A stretch of 64,000 nucleotides of DNA from Desulfoferula mesophila (GCF_037076455.1 NZ_AP028679.1:4355501-4419500), one strand, 5' to 3'; counted from the first letter of the stretch, positions 32,025 to 42,888 are shown. Made by a program: numbers and translations. The notes: generated by a model from the letters alone, not told the origin.

Positions 32025-32596
32025 TTGGGGGCCTCTCCCTCTTCCAGCCACTCCATGATCATCACCGCCGCGGACACCGCGGTGACCCACTTGCCGTCCT
32101 TGGGGCCCATGGCGGTCTGGGTGATCTCGCTGGTCTTGACGATCTGGCCGGACATGCGGAACACCTGTTTTTTCTCGTCCCAGCTCTGGTCCACGTCAAA
32201 GTCGATGCCCAGGGTGGAGGCCAGCATCTCGGCGGCCAGGTCCTCGGCGTAGTCGCCCGAGACCTTGGCCGTCTGGCCGTAGCCCTTGTGCTCGCTCAGA
32301 TAGCCGTGCAGCTTGTGGTCGGTGGGCAGGGCCAGGCCGATGGACGAGGAGATGAGCCGGTGGGGCTCGTTGGTCTCGTTGCGGGCCATGACGCAGAAGA
32401 GGATCTGCCCCGGCACCAGCATGGCCTCGCCCTTTTGGCGGTTGATGAGCTGGCAGTCCGGTGGGAAGATGGAAGACACATGCACCAAGTTCTGGCTGGC
32501 GATTCCCGCGGCGCGCAGGGCCAGCTCGAAGCTGGCCAGTTTTTCCTTGTGCTCGCCCTTGCCCTTGGTCAGGTAGATGTACTTGGGTACCAGCAT
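32021..32596 (-). CDS. pdaD: Pyruvoyl-dependent arginine decarboxylase
   Basis: A 191-residue proenzyme that decarboxylates arginine to agmatine. LVHVSSIFPP holds the Ser-Ser self-cleavage site that forms the pyruvoyl cofactor on the second Ser. NETNEPHRLISSSIGLALP and the C-terminal half match the archaeal/bacterial PvlArgDC family. AGGAGG precedes ATG 32596. It is divergent from agmatinase, which takes the next step, so the 165-base gap between them probably holds a shared control region. Confidence 0.93.
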   Translation of the reverse strand: MLVPKYIYLTKGKGEHKEKLASFELALRAAGIASQNLVHVSSIFPPDCQLINRQKGEAMLVPGQILFCVMARNETNEPHRLISSSIGLALPTDHKLHGYLSEHKGYGQTAKVSGDYAEDLAAEMLASTLGIDFDVDQSWDEKKQVFRMSGQIVKTSEITQTAMGPKDGKWVTAVSAAVMIMEWLEEGEAPK

Positions 32597-32761
32597 GGCG
32601 CCCTCCTGGGTTGTTTTGGTGGATATTGTAACTCAACAAGAATTCTCTTATGGCCTGCAAGTGCGGTTTCGTCAATACCCGCAGAGCGTTTTGCCCTTTC
32701 GCGGTTATGGCGGCCGGGCCAAGGGCTGCTATACTGCAAGCAAAACCTGCTGAGGAGTCCC
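32597..32761. promoter_or_regulatory. Divergent control region of pdaD and speB
   Basis: For the plus strand, TGCTATACT near 32728-32736 looks like an extended -10. For the minus strand, TTGACG (about 32675-32670) is followed after 17 bases by CATAAG. Both genes serve arginine-to-putrescine conversion. No clear operator is seen. Confidence 0.4.
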
Positions 32762-33640
32762 ATGTCCTTGCTTCGTAGCAAAATTCTCACCTTCGGCGGA
32801 GTGCGCCAGCCCGAGCTGGAACGCTGCCGGGCGGCCATCATTCCCGCCCCCCTGGAGGTGACGGTAACCTACGGCGAAGGCGCGGCCCAGGGGCCCCTGG
32901 CCATCATGAGCGCCTCGGCCAACATGGAGCTCTACGACGAGGTGCTCGACGCCTCGCCCATCGACCAGGGCATCTACACCCACGGTCGGATCAATACCTC
33001 GGGCACGGTGCAACAATCCCTGGAGAACATCCGGGCGGCGGTGGCCGCAGAGCTGGCCGCCGGGCGCCTGCCCGTGGTGCTGGGGGGCGAGCACACCGTG
33101 ACCGTGGGGGCGCTGTGGGCCATGGTGGAGCGCTACGGCACCGATTTCACGGTGCTTTCCCTGGACGCCCACCTGGACATGCGCGAGGACTACGAGGGCG
33201 AGTGCCTGAGCCACGCCACGGTGATGCGCCGGGCCTGGGAAATGGGCCTGGGGGTGCGCTGGGCCGGGGCGCGCTCCTGCTCCCGCGAAGAGATCGACTT
33301 CCTGCGCTCCCAGGGCATCGAGCCCCTGTGGGCCCACCAGTCCCACGCCGACCCCAACTGGATCGACAAGGCCCTGGAGGGCCTCACCGGCCCCGTGTAC
33401 CTGACGTTGGACATCGACGGCCTGGACTCGGGCATCATGCCCGCCACCGGCACCCCGGAGCCCGGCGGCCTGAGCTGGCAACAGGCCACCGCCTGGCTCA
33501 CGGCGGTGTGCGCCCGCCACCAGGTGCTGGGCCTGGACCTGGTGGAGCTGGCCCCCCTGGCCGGGCAGACCGCCTGGGACTTCACCGCCGCCCGCCTGCT
33601 TTACCGGGCCTTGGGCCTTATTTTCAGAGGAACGCTATGA
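32762..33640 (+). CDS. speB: Agmatinase
   Basis: A 292-residue ureohydrolase converting agmatine to putrescine and urea. Mn ligands are visible in [21 protein letters not shown] and [17 protein letters not shown] precedes ATG 32762. It overlaps the next gene by ATGA and is divergent from pdaD. Confidence 0.93.
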   Translation: MSLLRSKILTFGGVRQPELERCRAAIIPAPLEVTVTYGEGAAQGPLAIMSASANMELYDEVLDASPIDQGIYTHGRINTSGTVQQSLENIRAAVAAELAAGRLPVVLGGEHTVTVGALWAMVERYGTDFTVLSLDAHLDMREDYEGECLSHATVMRRAWEMGLGVRWAGARSCSREEIDFLRSQGIEPLWAHQSHADPNWIDKALEGLTGPVYLTLDIDGLDSGIMPATGTPEPGGLSWQQATAWLTAVCARHQVLGLDLVELAPLAGQTAWDFTAARLLYRALGLIFRGTL

Positions 33641-34722
33641 GCCGCAAAATGGCCGGAGAACCCATCGCCCCCGCCCCCCTGGCCGGAGGCCTTTCCACCG
33701 TCCAACTGGTGGACAACTACTTTTTGGCCTACAACGCCGCCCGCCTGCGCGAGGCCTGCCGTTTGTGGGCCCGGCGCATGGCCCAGCCCGAGGTGACCGT
33801 GAGCATGAGCCTCACCGGGGCCCTGACCCCGGCCGGGCTGGGGGCCTCCTGCCTGGTGCCCCTGGTGCGCCGGGGCCTGGTGGACTTCATCGTGAGCACC
33901 GGGGCCAACCTCTACCACGACGCCCACTTCGCCCTGGGCCTGGGCCTGCACGTCTCCAGCCCCTTTGCCGACGACGCCGCCCTGCGCCGCGAGGGCCTGG
34001 TGCGCATCTACGACATCGTCATGGACTACACGGTGCTTTTAGAGACCGACTCCTTTTTCCGGGAGATGATCAAGGCCCCGGAGTTTCAGCGCACCATGGC
34101 TAGCGCCGAGTTCCACCACCTGGCCGGCAAGTACCTGGCCGAGCGCCAGCGGGTGTTGGGCCTGGGCGACCACAGCCTGCTGGCCGCCTGCCACGAGATG
34201 GAGGTGCCGGTGTACGCCGCCAGCCCCGGCGACAGCAGCATCGGCATGAACGCCGCGGCCCTGGCCCTGAGCGGCTCGGCCTTCGCCTGGGACGTGAACC
34301 GCGACGTCAACGAGACGGCGGGCCTGGTGCTCATGGCCAAGCGCTCCGGCGGCAAGACCGGGGTGGCCATCCTGGGCGGCGGCGCGCCCAAGAACTTCAT
34401 GCTGCAGACCGAGCCCCACATCCAGGAGGTATTGGGCATCGACGAAAAAGGCCACGACTATTTCCTGCAGATCACCGACGCCCGCCCGGACACCGGCGGC
34501 CTGAGCGGGGCCACCCCCTCGGAGGCGGTGAGCTGGGGCAAGGTGGACCCCAGCGGCCTGCCCGACACCGTGGTGTGCTACACCGACACCACCATCGCCC
34601 TGCCCATCATCACCAGCTATCTGGCCGAGACGGTGGGCAGCCGCGAGCCCAAGCGCCTCTACGCCCGGCGCGACGAGGCGCTGGATCTCTTGAAGCGCGA
34701 ATCGGGCTACGCCGGGGTCTGA
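33637..34722 (+). CDS. Deoxyhypusine synthase-like protein (possible homospermidine synthase)
   Basis: A 361-residue protein of the deoxyhypusine synthase family. The active-site Lys motif [12 protein letters not shown] corresponds to SWGK of the eukaryotic enzyme, and [32 protein letters not shown] and TGGLSGAT are NAD/spermidine-site segments. Bacteria lack the eIF5A substrate, and related bacterial proteins have been linked to homospermidine-type polyamines. Its ATGA overlap with agmatinase supports a polyamine role. Confidence 0.85.
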   Translation: MSRKMAGEPIAPAPLAGGLSTVQLVDNYFLAYNAARLREACRLWARRMAQPEVTVSMSLTGALTPAGLGASCLVPLVRRGLVDFIVSTGANLYHDAHFALGLGLHVSSPFADDAALRREGLVRIYDIVMDYTVLLETDSFFREMIKAPEFQRTMASAEFHHLAGKYLAERQRVLGLGDHSLLAACHEMEVPVYAASPGDSSIGMNAAALALSGSAFAWDVNRDVNETAGLVLMAKRSGGKTGVAILGGGAPKNFMLQTEPHIQEVLGIDEKGHDYFLQITDARPDTGGLSGATPSEAVSWGKVDPSGLPDTVVCYTDTTIALPIITSYLAETVGSREPKRLYARRDEALDLLKRESGYAGV

Positions 34723-34754
34723 GGCGGGGGGACGCTGAAACTTCCGGCCGCTAC

Positions 34755-35840
34755 CTATTTGGAAAAGCGGTCCTCTCGCCCCATCTCGCGCAGCCAGCGG
34801 TAATGGGCCGCTATGCCCGACGAAAACGACCGGTGCTCCCTGTAGGCCAGGCCGTGGTCCCGGCAGGTTTGCTCCACTATCCCGGCGATGGCCGGGTAAT
34901 GGATGTGGCTGATCGTCGGGAACAGATGATGTTCCTTGTGAAAATTCAACCCGCCAAACAACCAGCCAGCCAACGGGTTTCGGCGGGCATAGTCCACCGT
35001 CACGTTGGATTGGTGCACCGACCAGGCATTTTCCATGCGTCCCGTGTCCGGGTTGGGCAAGGGGAATTCCGACTCCGCCACGCAGTGGGGTATCTGGAAC
35101 ACGATGCTCAGGGACCCGCCCAGCACCAGAACCCCGACGCCGTAGAAAAAAATCACGGCATACCAAGGGTGGAAGAGCCAGGGAAATAACAGCGCCCAAG
35201 TGAAGAAGGCGACCCTCCCGACGATGAATACCGTCAGATCCCAGGAGGTCGGCCGGGAAAAACCGTGCCCGCCGATACGCCCTAATATTATTTTTTTAAA
35301 ATCCGCCAAGAATTCCCACTGGATGGCCAAAAAACCGTAGACGAACCAGAGGTAGATATGTTGCCAACGATGGAAAGGAAGCCTTTCTTGGTGCGGCGAC
35401 AGGCGGCCGAGAAAACCCAGATCTATGTCCGTGTCATATCCCGTGATGTTGACATAGCGGTGATGGATCACCACGTGTTTCCAAAACCACAGGTAGGAGC
35501 TGCCCCCGACCAGGTCCATGGTGGCCGCCATGGCCTGATTGACCCACGGCCTTTTGGCGAAGGACTTGTGCCCCGCGTCATGGGCGACGTTGAAGCCGAT
35601 CAGGGCAGTGCACAAACCCAGCAGGGTGACCAGCAGCAGGCCCTGCCAAATGCTCTGGGCCACAAACACCAACAGCACATAGGAGGCCACGAAAAGGGCG
35701 AAAATTACCCCGGTCTTCAAGTAAAGGCGCCAATCCCCCGATTTTGACCTCCCCCCGCCGGCCTCGAAGTATTGGTTGACGCGGTGGTGCAGGTCGGTCT
35801 CAAACTTTTTGTCCTCGCCGAACTCTAACTTTAAAATCAA
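34755..35840 (-). CDS. Fatty acid desaturase (membrane di-iron)
   Basis: A 361-residue integral membrane desaturase. The three histidine boxes are HDAGHK (about residue 86), HHRYVN and FHKEHHLFP, with a further Gln/His pattern HQSNVTVDY. It resembles acyl-lipid or acyl-CoA front-end desaturases, which need O2. The start is TTG 35840 with GAGG seven bases upstream. Base composition is visibly less G+C-rich than neighbours, suggesting transfer. An O2-dependent enzyme is unexpected beside cooS-type metabolism. Confidence 0.88.
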   Translation of the reverse strand: MILKLEFGEDKKFETDLHHRVNQYFEAGGGRSKSGDWRLYLKTGVIFALFVASYVLLVFVAQSIWQGLLLVTLLGLCTALIGFNVAHDAGHKSFAKRPWVNQAMAATMDLVGGSSYLWFWKHVVIHHRYVNITGYDTDIDLGFLGRLSPHQERLPFHRWQHIYLWFVYGFLAIQWEFLADFKKIILGRIGGHGFSRPTSWDLTVFIVGRVAFFTWALLFPWLFHPWYAVIFFYGVGVLVLGGSLSIVFQIPHCVAESEFPLPNPDTGRMENAWSVHQSNVTVDYARRNPLAGWLFGGLNFHKEHHLFPTISHIHYPAIAGIVEQTCRDHGLAYREHRSFSSGIAAHYRWLREMGREDRFSK

Positions 35841-36135
35841 GCTGTTGCCTCTATTTTAACGAACACGGCCGGCCCTATTCGGTTGGCGATGTTTGGTGGC
35901 GGCTTTGACCCGGGCCGGATACGCCGCGTCAGGGGCCGATTTTATTTTTTTATTATAGACTCAAATACAATTCGGGTCGGAGGGAACAATTTTCGGGCCA
36001 TCGCGGAGGCCGCCGCCGCGGCTCAGGCTCCAGCCACATAAAACTTGCCAGCGTCCTCCAGCCATGCTATTGGTGGGCACCCGTCTGCACGACATTTCGT
36101 CTATACCCTGCACCCCCAGGGCGTGGAGTGGGCCG

Positions 36136-36558
36136 ATGTACCTGATCAACGAGGTCTCCCGCAAGGTCGAGCTGAGCCAGAAGCGCATCCGCGAGTATGA
36201 AAAAGAGGGGTTCATCCGCCCGCAGCGCGAGACCAACACCAACAACCGCCTTTACAGCGACTTCGAGGTCTCCCAGATAAAGCGCATCAACTTCCTCATC
36301 CACGAACGGGGCTTCACCCTGGCCTGCCTGCGCAACCTGATGGTGCTGGCCCCCTGCTGGAACATCTTCGACTGCGCCCAAAAGCGCTCCTGCGCCGCCT
36401 ACGCCGAGCCCCACCGCTGTTGCTGGGAGATTCGCGGGCGAACCGACACCCTTTGCCCCGGCCCCTGCGCGCGCTGCGCGGTGTACTTAAACCGCGACTT
36501 CGCGGTCGAGCGGGTGTTGGAGCCGGCGGGCGACGGGCCGCTGGCCCGGCAAAGCTGA
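36136..36558 (+). CDS. MerR family regulator with Cys-rich C-terminus
   Basis: A 140-residue regulator. Residues 1-70 are a MerR winged helix (LINEVSRKVELSQKRIREYE...GFIRPQR). The C-terminal half has about ten Cys (CWNIFDCAQKRSCAAY, CCWEIRG, CPGPCARCAVY), like a two-CW-type metal or cluster site. ATG 36136 follows GTGGAG. Its stop overlaps the mobA start by one base, so it may sense a metal such as Mo or W or a cofactor state; this is inference from context. Confidence 0.82.
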   Translation: MYLINEVSRKVELSQKRIREYEKEGFIRPQRETNTNNRLYSDFEVSQIKRINFLIHERGFTLACLRNLMVLAPCWNIFDCAQKRSCAAYAEPHRCCWEIRGRTDTLCPGPCARCAVYLNRDFAVERVLEPAGDGPLARQS

Positions 36559-37181
36559 TGCGGCCCGAGCTGACCGCCGTGGTGCTGGCCGGCGGGCCGG
36601 GCACCCGCATGGGCGGCGGCAAGCCCTGGCGCACCCTGGCCGGACGCCGCCTCATAGACCTGGCCCTGGAGCGGGCCGGCGAGCTTTGCCCCCAGGTGGT
36701 GGTCTCCGCCGTGGACTGCGCCGATTTCGCCGACCTGTCCCGCCCCGTGGTGGCCGACCGTTGGCCGGGCCAGGGCCCCTTGGCCGCCCTGGTCACCGCC
36801 TTTTTGGACACCCCGGCCACCTCCATATTGCTTTTGCCGGTGGACGCCCCCCTCATGCGCCCGGCGTTGCTCCGGCGCATCCTGGAGCGGCGGGCCGGGC
36901 AAAAGGCGGTATGCTGCGAGGGCCCCGGCGGCCTGGAGCCCCTGATGGCCTGGTATGACCGGGGCTGCCTGCCCCTGGCCCGAAAAATGCTGGAGGAAGG
37001 CGAGTGGCGGCTGCGCCTGCTGCTCAAGCGCAGCGGCGCCTTGATAATCGACCGGCAAGAGACGCTTTCCCTGGACCCAGACAACCTGAGCTTTCTCAAC
37101 GTGAATTTCCCCCAAGACCTGGAGCTGGCCGAGCGGCTGGCCACCGAACGTGGGCTTTTTGACACACCGTCGGAAGCGTAG
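36558..37181 (+). CDS. mobA: Molybdenum cofactor guanylyltransferase
   Basis: A 207-residue MobA-type nucleotidyltransferase that joins GMP to molybdopterin for DMSO-reductase-family enzymes such as formate dehydrogenase. LAGGPGTRMGGGKPW is the GTP-binding loop, LLLPVDAPLMRP the metal Asp region and LSFLNVNFPQDL the C-terminal NxN-type motif. ATG 36558 shares a base with the MerR stop. Confidence 0.9.
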   Translation: MRPELTAVVLAGGPGTRMGGGKPWRTLAGRRLIDLALERAGELCPQVVVSAVDCADFADLSRPVVADRWPGQGPLAALVTAFLDTPATSILLLPVDAPLMRPALLRRILERRAGQKAVCCEGPGGLEPLMAWYDRGCLPLARKMLEEGEWRLRLLLKRSGALIIDRQETLSLDPDNLSFLNVNFPQDLELAERLATERGLFDTPSEA

Positions 37182-37262
37182 TGTGGCTTTCCTCCCCCAA
37201 AGGCGAAAGGTGGGAAAAATTTTGCCACCCTATTCCTATTAGATGACCCTAATTATTTTTAC

Positions 37263-37291
37263 TTGCAATTTTGTATCATTAGCCGTATTTT
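37263..37291 (+). promoter_or_regulatory. Promoter of lpxC
   Basis: TTGCAA (37263-37268), 17 bases, TATTTT (37286-37291) in an A+T-rich stretch, about 87 bases before the start codon. Confidence 0.5.
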
Positions 37292-37377
37292 TCTCCCCCG
37301 GACGGACAAAGCGGCCTTGTGGCACACAAATTGCTTTGACAATTGCCAGAGTTATGTCCGCACGAGGAGCCGACTTA

Positions 37378-38304
37378 ATGAATCGTCACCAGCGCACCTT
37401 AATGCGCCCCGTATCTTGCACCGGAATCGGACTGCACAGCGGCAGAACCGTTAACCTTTGCCTGCGCCCGGCCGAGTCGGACACCGGAGTCATGTTCAAG
37501 CGCTCCGACCTGCCCGCCTCGCCCCTGATTCCCGCCGATGTCAACCACGTGGTCTCCACCGACCTGTCCACCACCGTGGGCATGGACGGGGTGACCATCT
37601 CCACCGTGGAGCACCTGCTCTCGGCCCTGTCGGGTCTGGGGGTGGACAACGTGCTGGTGGAGGTGGACGCGCCGGAGATCCCCATCATGGACGGATCGGC
37701 CGCGCCCTTCGTGTTTCTCATGCGTGGCGCCGGCTTCACCTCCCAGGGCAGGCCCCGGCAGTACTACCGGGTCAAGCGGGAGGTGGAGGTCAGCGAAAAC
37801 GGCAAGCACATCAAGGTGGCCCCCTCCAAGAAGCTCAAGGTGGATTTCACCATCGAGTTCGACCACCCCTTGATCCACCGCCAGAAGATGGGCTTCGTGT
37901 TGGACGAGAAGGCCTACGACAAGGATATCAGCCGGGCGCGCACCTTCGGTTTCCTGCGCGACATGCGCTATCTGCACGAAAACGGCCTGGCCCTGGGCGG
38001 CAGCCTGGACAACGCCGTGGTGCTGGACAACTACCAGGTGCTCAACGAGGACGGCCTGCGCTTCCCCGACGAGTTCGTGCGCCACAAGGTGCTGGACTTC
38101 ATCGGCGACCTGGGCATGGTGGGCCGCCCCATCGTGGGGGCCTTCACCGCCCACAAGTCCGGCCACGCCCTGAACAACAAGCTGTTCCGCAAGTTCCTGG
38201 CCGACCCCACCGCCTGGGAGCTGGTGACCCCCGGCCCCGAGGACATCCCCCAGTACGTCGAGGAGCCCCTGCCCCTGTTCGACCGGGTGGCGGCCACCGC
38301 CTAG
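37378..38304 (+). CDS. lpxC: UDP-3-O-acyl-N-acetylglucosamine deacetylase
   Basis: A 308-residue zinc deacetylase that commits lipid A synthesis. Zinc ligands are in TVEHLLSALSGLG (His) and RHKVLDFIGDLGMVG (His and Asp), and HKSGHALNN holds the catalytic His. ATG 37378 follows GAGGAG with eight-base spacing. It shows the organism makes lipopolysaccharide. A strong terminator follows. Confidence 0.97.
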   Translation: MNRHQRTLMRPVSCTGIGLHSGRTVNLCLRPAESDTGVMFKRSDLPASPLIPADVNHVVSTDLSTTVGMDGVTISTVEHLLSALSGLGVDNVLVEVDAPEIPIMDGSAAPFVFLMRGAGFTSQGRPRQYYRVKREVEVSENGKHIKVAPSKKLKVDFTIEFDHPLIHRQKMGFVLDEKAYDKDISRARTFGFLRDMRYLHENGLALGGSLDNAVVLDNYQVLNEDGLRFPDEFVRHKVLDFIGDLGMVGRPIVGAFTAHKSGHALNNKLFRKFLADPTAWELVTPGPEDIPQYVEEPLPLFDRVAATA

Positions 38305-38328
38305 ACCGAGACCAAGCCAAGCATCCCC

Positions 38329-38357
38329 CGCCCCGGCACCCCGCCGGGGCGTTTTTT
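38329..38357 (+). terminator. Intrinsic terminator of lpxC
   Basis: CGCCCCGGC (38329-38337) pairs with GCCGGGGCG (38343-38351), five-base loop, followed by TTTTTTT. Confidence 0.9.
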
Positions 38358-38384
38358 TGCTGAAATAATGAGACGCCTTCCTAG

Positions 38385-38522
38385 GCCGCCGCCGAGCCCG
38401 ACTGGGCGGGCCTGGAAGCGGCCGTGGAGCGCCTTCGCACCGCCTGGGAAAGCCGTCTGCGCACCATCGCCCGCACCCTGGCCCATGCCGCGGCCACCCG
38501 CCTGAGGCTGGCCCAGGCCTAG
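38385..38522 (+). pseudogene. Possible coding remnant, no start
   Basis: After TAG 38382-38384, 45 sense codons run to TAG 38520: AAAEPDWAGLEAAVERLRTA, then WESRLRTIARTLAHAAATRL. It looks like a natural amphipathic helix with protein-like composition but has no start codon or ribosome site. It may be the tail of a lost gene. The rest of 38305-38611 holds the lpxC terminator and the leader of the kinase gene. Confidence 0.3.
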
Positions 38523-38611
38523 ATCCTTACTTCCTACCGCTTGCCAGGCCGGGCCCCCTAACGTAACATAGCCTTGATTTTGCATTTATCCCCTATCTCC
38601 CACGAGGGGCC

Positions 38612-40876
38612 ATGGTCGCCGACACCACCGCCCAGGCCGAGCGCGCCAAGGAGATTCGTCGCCGCAAGCGCGAGCGGGTCATCATCATCGTCGCCCTTGT
38701 CTTGGTGGCGGTGATCACCTATGTGGAGACCCAGGTGGTGGACATGGCCCAGGGCCTGCCCATGGGCAGCTCCCTGCTGGTCTTCGCCCTGATCAACGTC
38801 AACGCGCTGTTGTTGCTCTTGGTCATCTTCCTGGTGTTCCGCAACCTGGTCAAGATGACCATGGAGCGGCGCAAGGGGGTGTGGGGGGCCCGGCTGAGGA
38901 CCAAGCTGGTGAGCACCTTCGTGCTGCTCTCCCTGGCCCCCACCATCCTGCTTTTGTTCGCGGCCTTCCAGTTCGTGGGCGCTTCCATGGAATACTGGTT
39001 CAGCGCCCAGGTGGAAAAAAGCCTCTTCGACGCCATGGAGGTCTCCGACGCCTACAGCCGCCAACTGGCCTCGGAGTCCAGCCACTTCGCCGGGGTGCTG
39101 GCCCACGAGCTGGAGCGCCGGGGCTACCGCCTGTCGCGGCCCGACGAAAAGCTCGACGAGCTCCTGGAGAGCCGCCGGGCCCTTTTCGACCTGGCCGGGG
39201 CCAAGGTGTTTTCCGACGATCTGCAGCCGTTGGCCCAGGCGACTCAGAGCGGCACCCACGCCAGCCATTTGCAGGGCCTGCCCATGGAGATGCTCAGCCG
39301 TTCCATCTCCACCGGCCTGCCCCTGACCCACCTGCAACCCGCCCCCACCGGCGACTTCGCGGCGGCCATCCAGCCGGTGATGCAGCCGCGCAAGGACATG
39401 AAGCCCAAGGTGATCGGCGCGGTGGTGGCCTATCAGCTCTTGCCCCCCGGCGCGCTGGCCCGCAGCCGGCAGGTGCGCAAGGGCCTGGAGGGCTACCGCC
39501 AGCTCAAGGCCTTCAAGGAGCCCATCCGCACCAACCTGTTCATCACCCTGTCCATCGTCACCCTGCTCATCGTCTTCGTGGCCACCTGGCTGGGCTTCCG
39601 TCTGGCCCGCACCATCACCGACCCCCTGCGGGAGGTGGCCGAGGGCACCCAGCGGGTGGCCGGGGGCAACTACGACTTTCACATCACCGGGGCCGGGCCC
39701 GACGAGATCGGCACCCTGGTCAACGCCTTCAACCGCATGACCGCCGATCTCAAGACCTCCAAGGCCCGCCTGGACGAGGCCCAGACCGAGATGCGCCGCA
39801 CCAACCTGGAGCTGGACCGGCGGCGGCGCTACATGGAGATCGTGCTCAAGAGCGTGGCCGCCGGAGTCATCACCGTGGACGCCGAGGGCAAGGTGGCCAC
39901 CGTCAACCCCTCCGCCGAGCGCCTGTTGAAGGTGCAGGGGGGCTCGGTGGTGGGCCGCCCCTGGAAAGAGTTGGTGGACGAGGAAAACCGCGTCGTCATC
40001 GAGCGCATGCTTACCAGCCTCATCCCCGGCGGGGCGGGCACCATCGACCGGCAGATGCGCCTCACCCTGGGCGGCGAGAGCCTTTCGCTCATAGTGCACC
40101 TGGGCCTGCTCAAGGACGAGCAGGGGCGCAACCTGGGCATGGTGGTGGTGTTCGAGGATCTGAGCGAGCTGGAAAAGGCCCAGCGCATGGCCGCCTGGCG
40201 CGAGGTGGCCCGGCGCATCGCCCACGAGGTGAAAAACCCCCTGACCCCCATCAAGCTCAGCGCCCAGCGGCTCATGCGCCGCTACGGCGAGCGGGTGTCC
40301 CCGGACGACCCGGTGTTCGACGAATGCACCCGCACCATCGTGCAGCAGGTGGAGGAGCTACGCCGCCTGGTCAACGAGTTCTCCACCTTCGCCCGCCTGC
40401 CCTCGGCCAACCCCGCTCCGGCCGATCTGACCACCATCGCCGCCGACGCGGTGAGCCTGTTCAAGAGCGGCCACCCCGAGGTCAACCTGGAGCTGGAGGT
40501 GGAGGGCAAGATCCCGGTGTTCGAGCTGGACCGAGAGCAGATGTCGCGGGTACTCATCAACCTTTTGGACAACGCCGTGGCCGCGGTGCAAAAAAGCGAG
40601 CCGCCCCGCCAAGTGGTGGTGCGCCTGAGCTACGACGAGATCCTCAACATGGTGCGCCTGGAGGTGGAGGACAGCGGGCCGGGAGTACCCCCGGAAGACA
40701 AGATCCGCCTGTTCGAGCCCTATTTCTCCACCAAGAAGGGGGGCACCGGCCTGGGGCTCACCATCGTCAGCACCATCGTGGCCGACCACAACGGCTACGT
40801 GCGGGTGCAGGACAACCAGCCCAGCGGGGCCCGGCTCATAGTGGAGCTGCCCGCCCGCGGGGCGCGGGAGCTATAG
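38612..40876 (+). CDS. NtrY-like sensor histidine kinase
   Basis: A 754-residue inner-membrane kinase. It has three N-terminal helices (residues about 22-45, 55-80 and 90-118), a periplasmic sensor region, a further helix near 310-330, HAMP, a PAS domain (VAAGVITVDAEGKVATVNP), a HisKA dimerisation helix with phospho-His in RRIAHEVKNPLTPIKLSAQR, and HATPase_c (NLLDNAVAAV, GTGLGLTIV). This is the NtrY architecture. It is followed by an NtrX-like regulator after ten bases. Confidence 0.93.
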   Translation: MVADTTAQAERAKEIRRRKRERVIIIVALVLVAVITYVETQVVDMAQGLPMGSSLLVFALINVNALLLLLVIFLVFRNLVKMTMERRKGVWGARLRTKLVSTFVLLSLAPTILLLFAAFQFVGASMEYWFSAQVEKSLFDAMEVSDAYSRQLASESSHFAGVLAHELERRGYRLSRPDEKLDELLESRRALFDLAGAKVFSDDLQPLAQATQSGTHASHLQGLPMEMLSRSISTGLPLTHLQPAPTGDFAAAIQPVMQPRKDMKPKVIGAVVAYQLLPPGALARSRQVRKGLEGYRQLKAFKEPIRTNLFITLSIVTLLIVFVATWLGFRLARTITDPLREVAEGTQRVAGGNYDFHITGAGPDEIGTLVNAFNRMTADLKTSKARLDEAQTEMRRTNLELDRRRRYMEIVLKSVAAGVITVDAEGKVATVNPSAERLLKVQGGSVVGRPWKELVDEENRVVIERMLTSLIPGGAGTIDRQMRLTLGGESLSLIVHLGLLKDEQGRNLGMVVVFEDLSELEKAQRMAAWREVARRIAHEVKNPLTPIKLSAQRLMRRYGERVSPDDPVFDECTRTIVQQVEELRRLVNEFSTFARLPSANPAPADLTTIAADAVSLFKSGHPEVNLELEVEGKIPVFELDREQMSRVLINLLDNAVAAVQKSEPPRQVVVRLSYDEILNMVRLEVEDSGPGVPPEDKIRLFEPYFSTKKGGTGLGLTIVSTIVADHNGYVRVQDNQPSGARLIVELPARGAREL

Positions 40877-40886
40877 GAGAAAAGTT

Positions 40887-42251
<1,365 letters not shown>

Positions 42252-42253
42252 GC

Positions 42254-42691
42254 ATGAGCAATCCTGAGAACGACTACCCCGCCACCGTCCCCTCCTGCCT
42301 CACCCTGGACCAGGCCCGGACCATGGTGGCCGGTTTCGTGGAGGCCTTCCACCAGCAGGACGTGGAGGCCCTGGCCCAAGGCTGGACCGAGGACGTCGTC
42401 ATCCGCTTCGCGGACCTGCCCGAGATAAAAGGCAAGGCCGCGGCCAAGGCCTGGGTGGCCGCCCGCTTCGCCCGCCAGAAGGACTACCGCCTGGTCAAGA
42501 GCTTCCAGGCCATAACCGGCGACGTCCTGGGCGACTCCTGGACCGGAACCTGGATCGACGCGGCCACCGGCAAAAAGATGCAGGGCAAGGGCATGGAGTT
42601 CCTCACCCTCAGGGACGGCAAGATCGCGGTGTGGGAGGCGGTGTTCAACGTGTGGGAACAGGGCCAGGACGGCGTTACACCTGTGGTGTAG
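42254..42691 (+). CDS. SnoaL-like/NTF2-fold protein
   Basis: A 145-residue protein of the nuclear transport factor 2 fold: FVEAFHQQDVEALAQGWTED and the later WTGTWIDAATGKKMQGKGME and IAVWEAVFNVW segments match SnoaL-like proteins. It begins two bases after the response regulator, so it is co-transcribed. No catalytic role can be assigned. Confidence 0.78.
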   Translation: MSNPENDYPATVPSCLTLDQARTMVAGFVEAFHQQDVEALAQGWTEDVVIRFADLPEIKGKAAAKAWVAARFARQKDYRLVKSFQAITGDVLGDSWTGTWIDAATGKKMQGKGMEFLTLRDGKIAVWEAVFNVWEQGQDGVTPVV

Positions 42692-42814
42692 GCGGCCCAG
42701 CCGGGCGCCCGTGGGCTGCGTTGCGGGCGGCGCTAACCTCCTCGGCGTATTGGGCAATACGCCTGCGGGTCTCGCTAGCCCGACGCCTTGCCCACGAACC
42801 CCTGGCTGGGCCGC
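42692..42814. repeat. Long imperfect palindrome (about 123 bp)
   Basis: GCGGCCCAGCC at the left end recurs inverted at the right end (GGCTGGGCCGC), GTGGGC pairs with GCCCAC further in, and the centre is GGCGTATTGGGCAATACGCC. The whole could fold as one branched hairpin. It lies just after the SnoaL-like stop. It could be a transposable miniature element or a strong bidirectional terminator. Confidence 0.65.
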
Positions 42815-42861
42815 TGAGCAAAGGTCGGCGGTCGTAGCAAAAAAATCTAGCGTTGGTGTAG

Positions 42862-42888
42862 GTTGGGTTGAGCGCAGCGAAGCCCAAC
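42862..42888. repeat. REP-like palindrome
   Basis: GTTGGGTT-GAGCGCAGCGA-AGCCCAAC is an inverted repeat of a type that occurs scattered in many bacterial genomes. The rest of the gap (42889-43178) contains a second REP-like start CGTCATTGCGAGG (about 42911) and a block near 43086-43112 ending CGCGATGAC. I see no gene in 42692-43178. Confidence 0.5.

Noticed and set aside
38301..38585. Minus-strand frame of 94 codons between lpxC and the kinase
   Set aside because: It covers the lpxC terminator in reverse and has no recognisable features.
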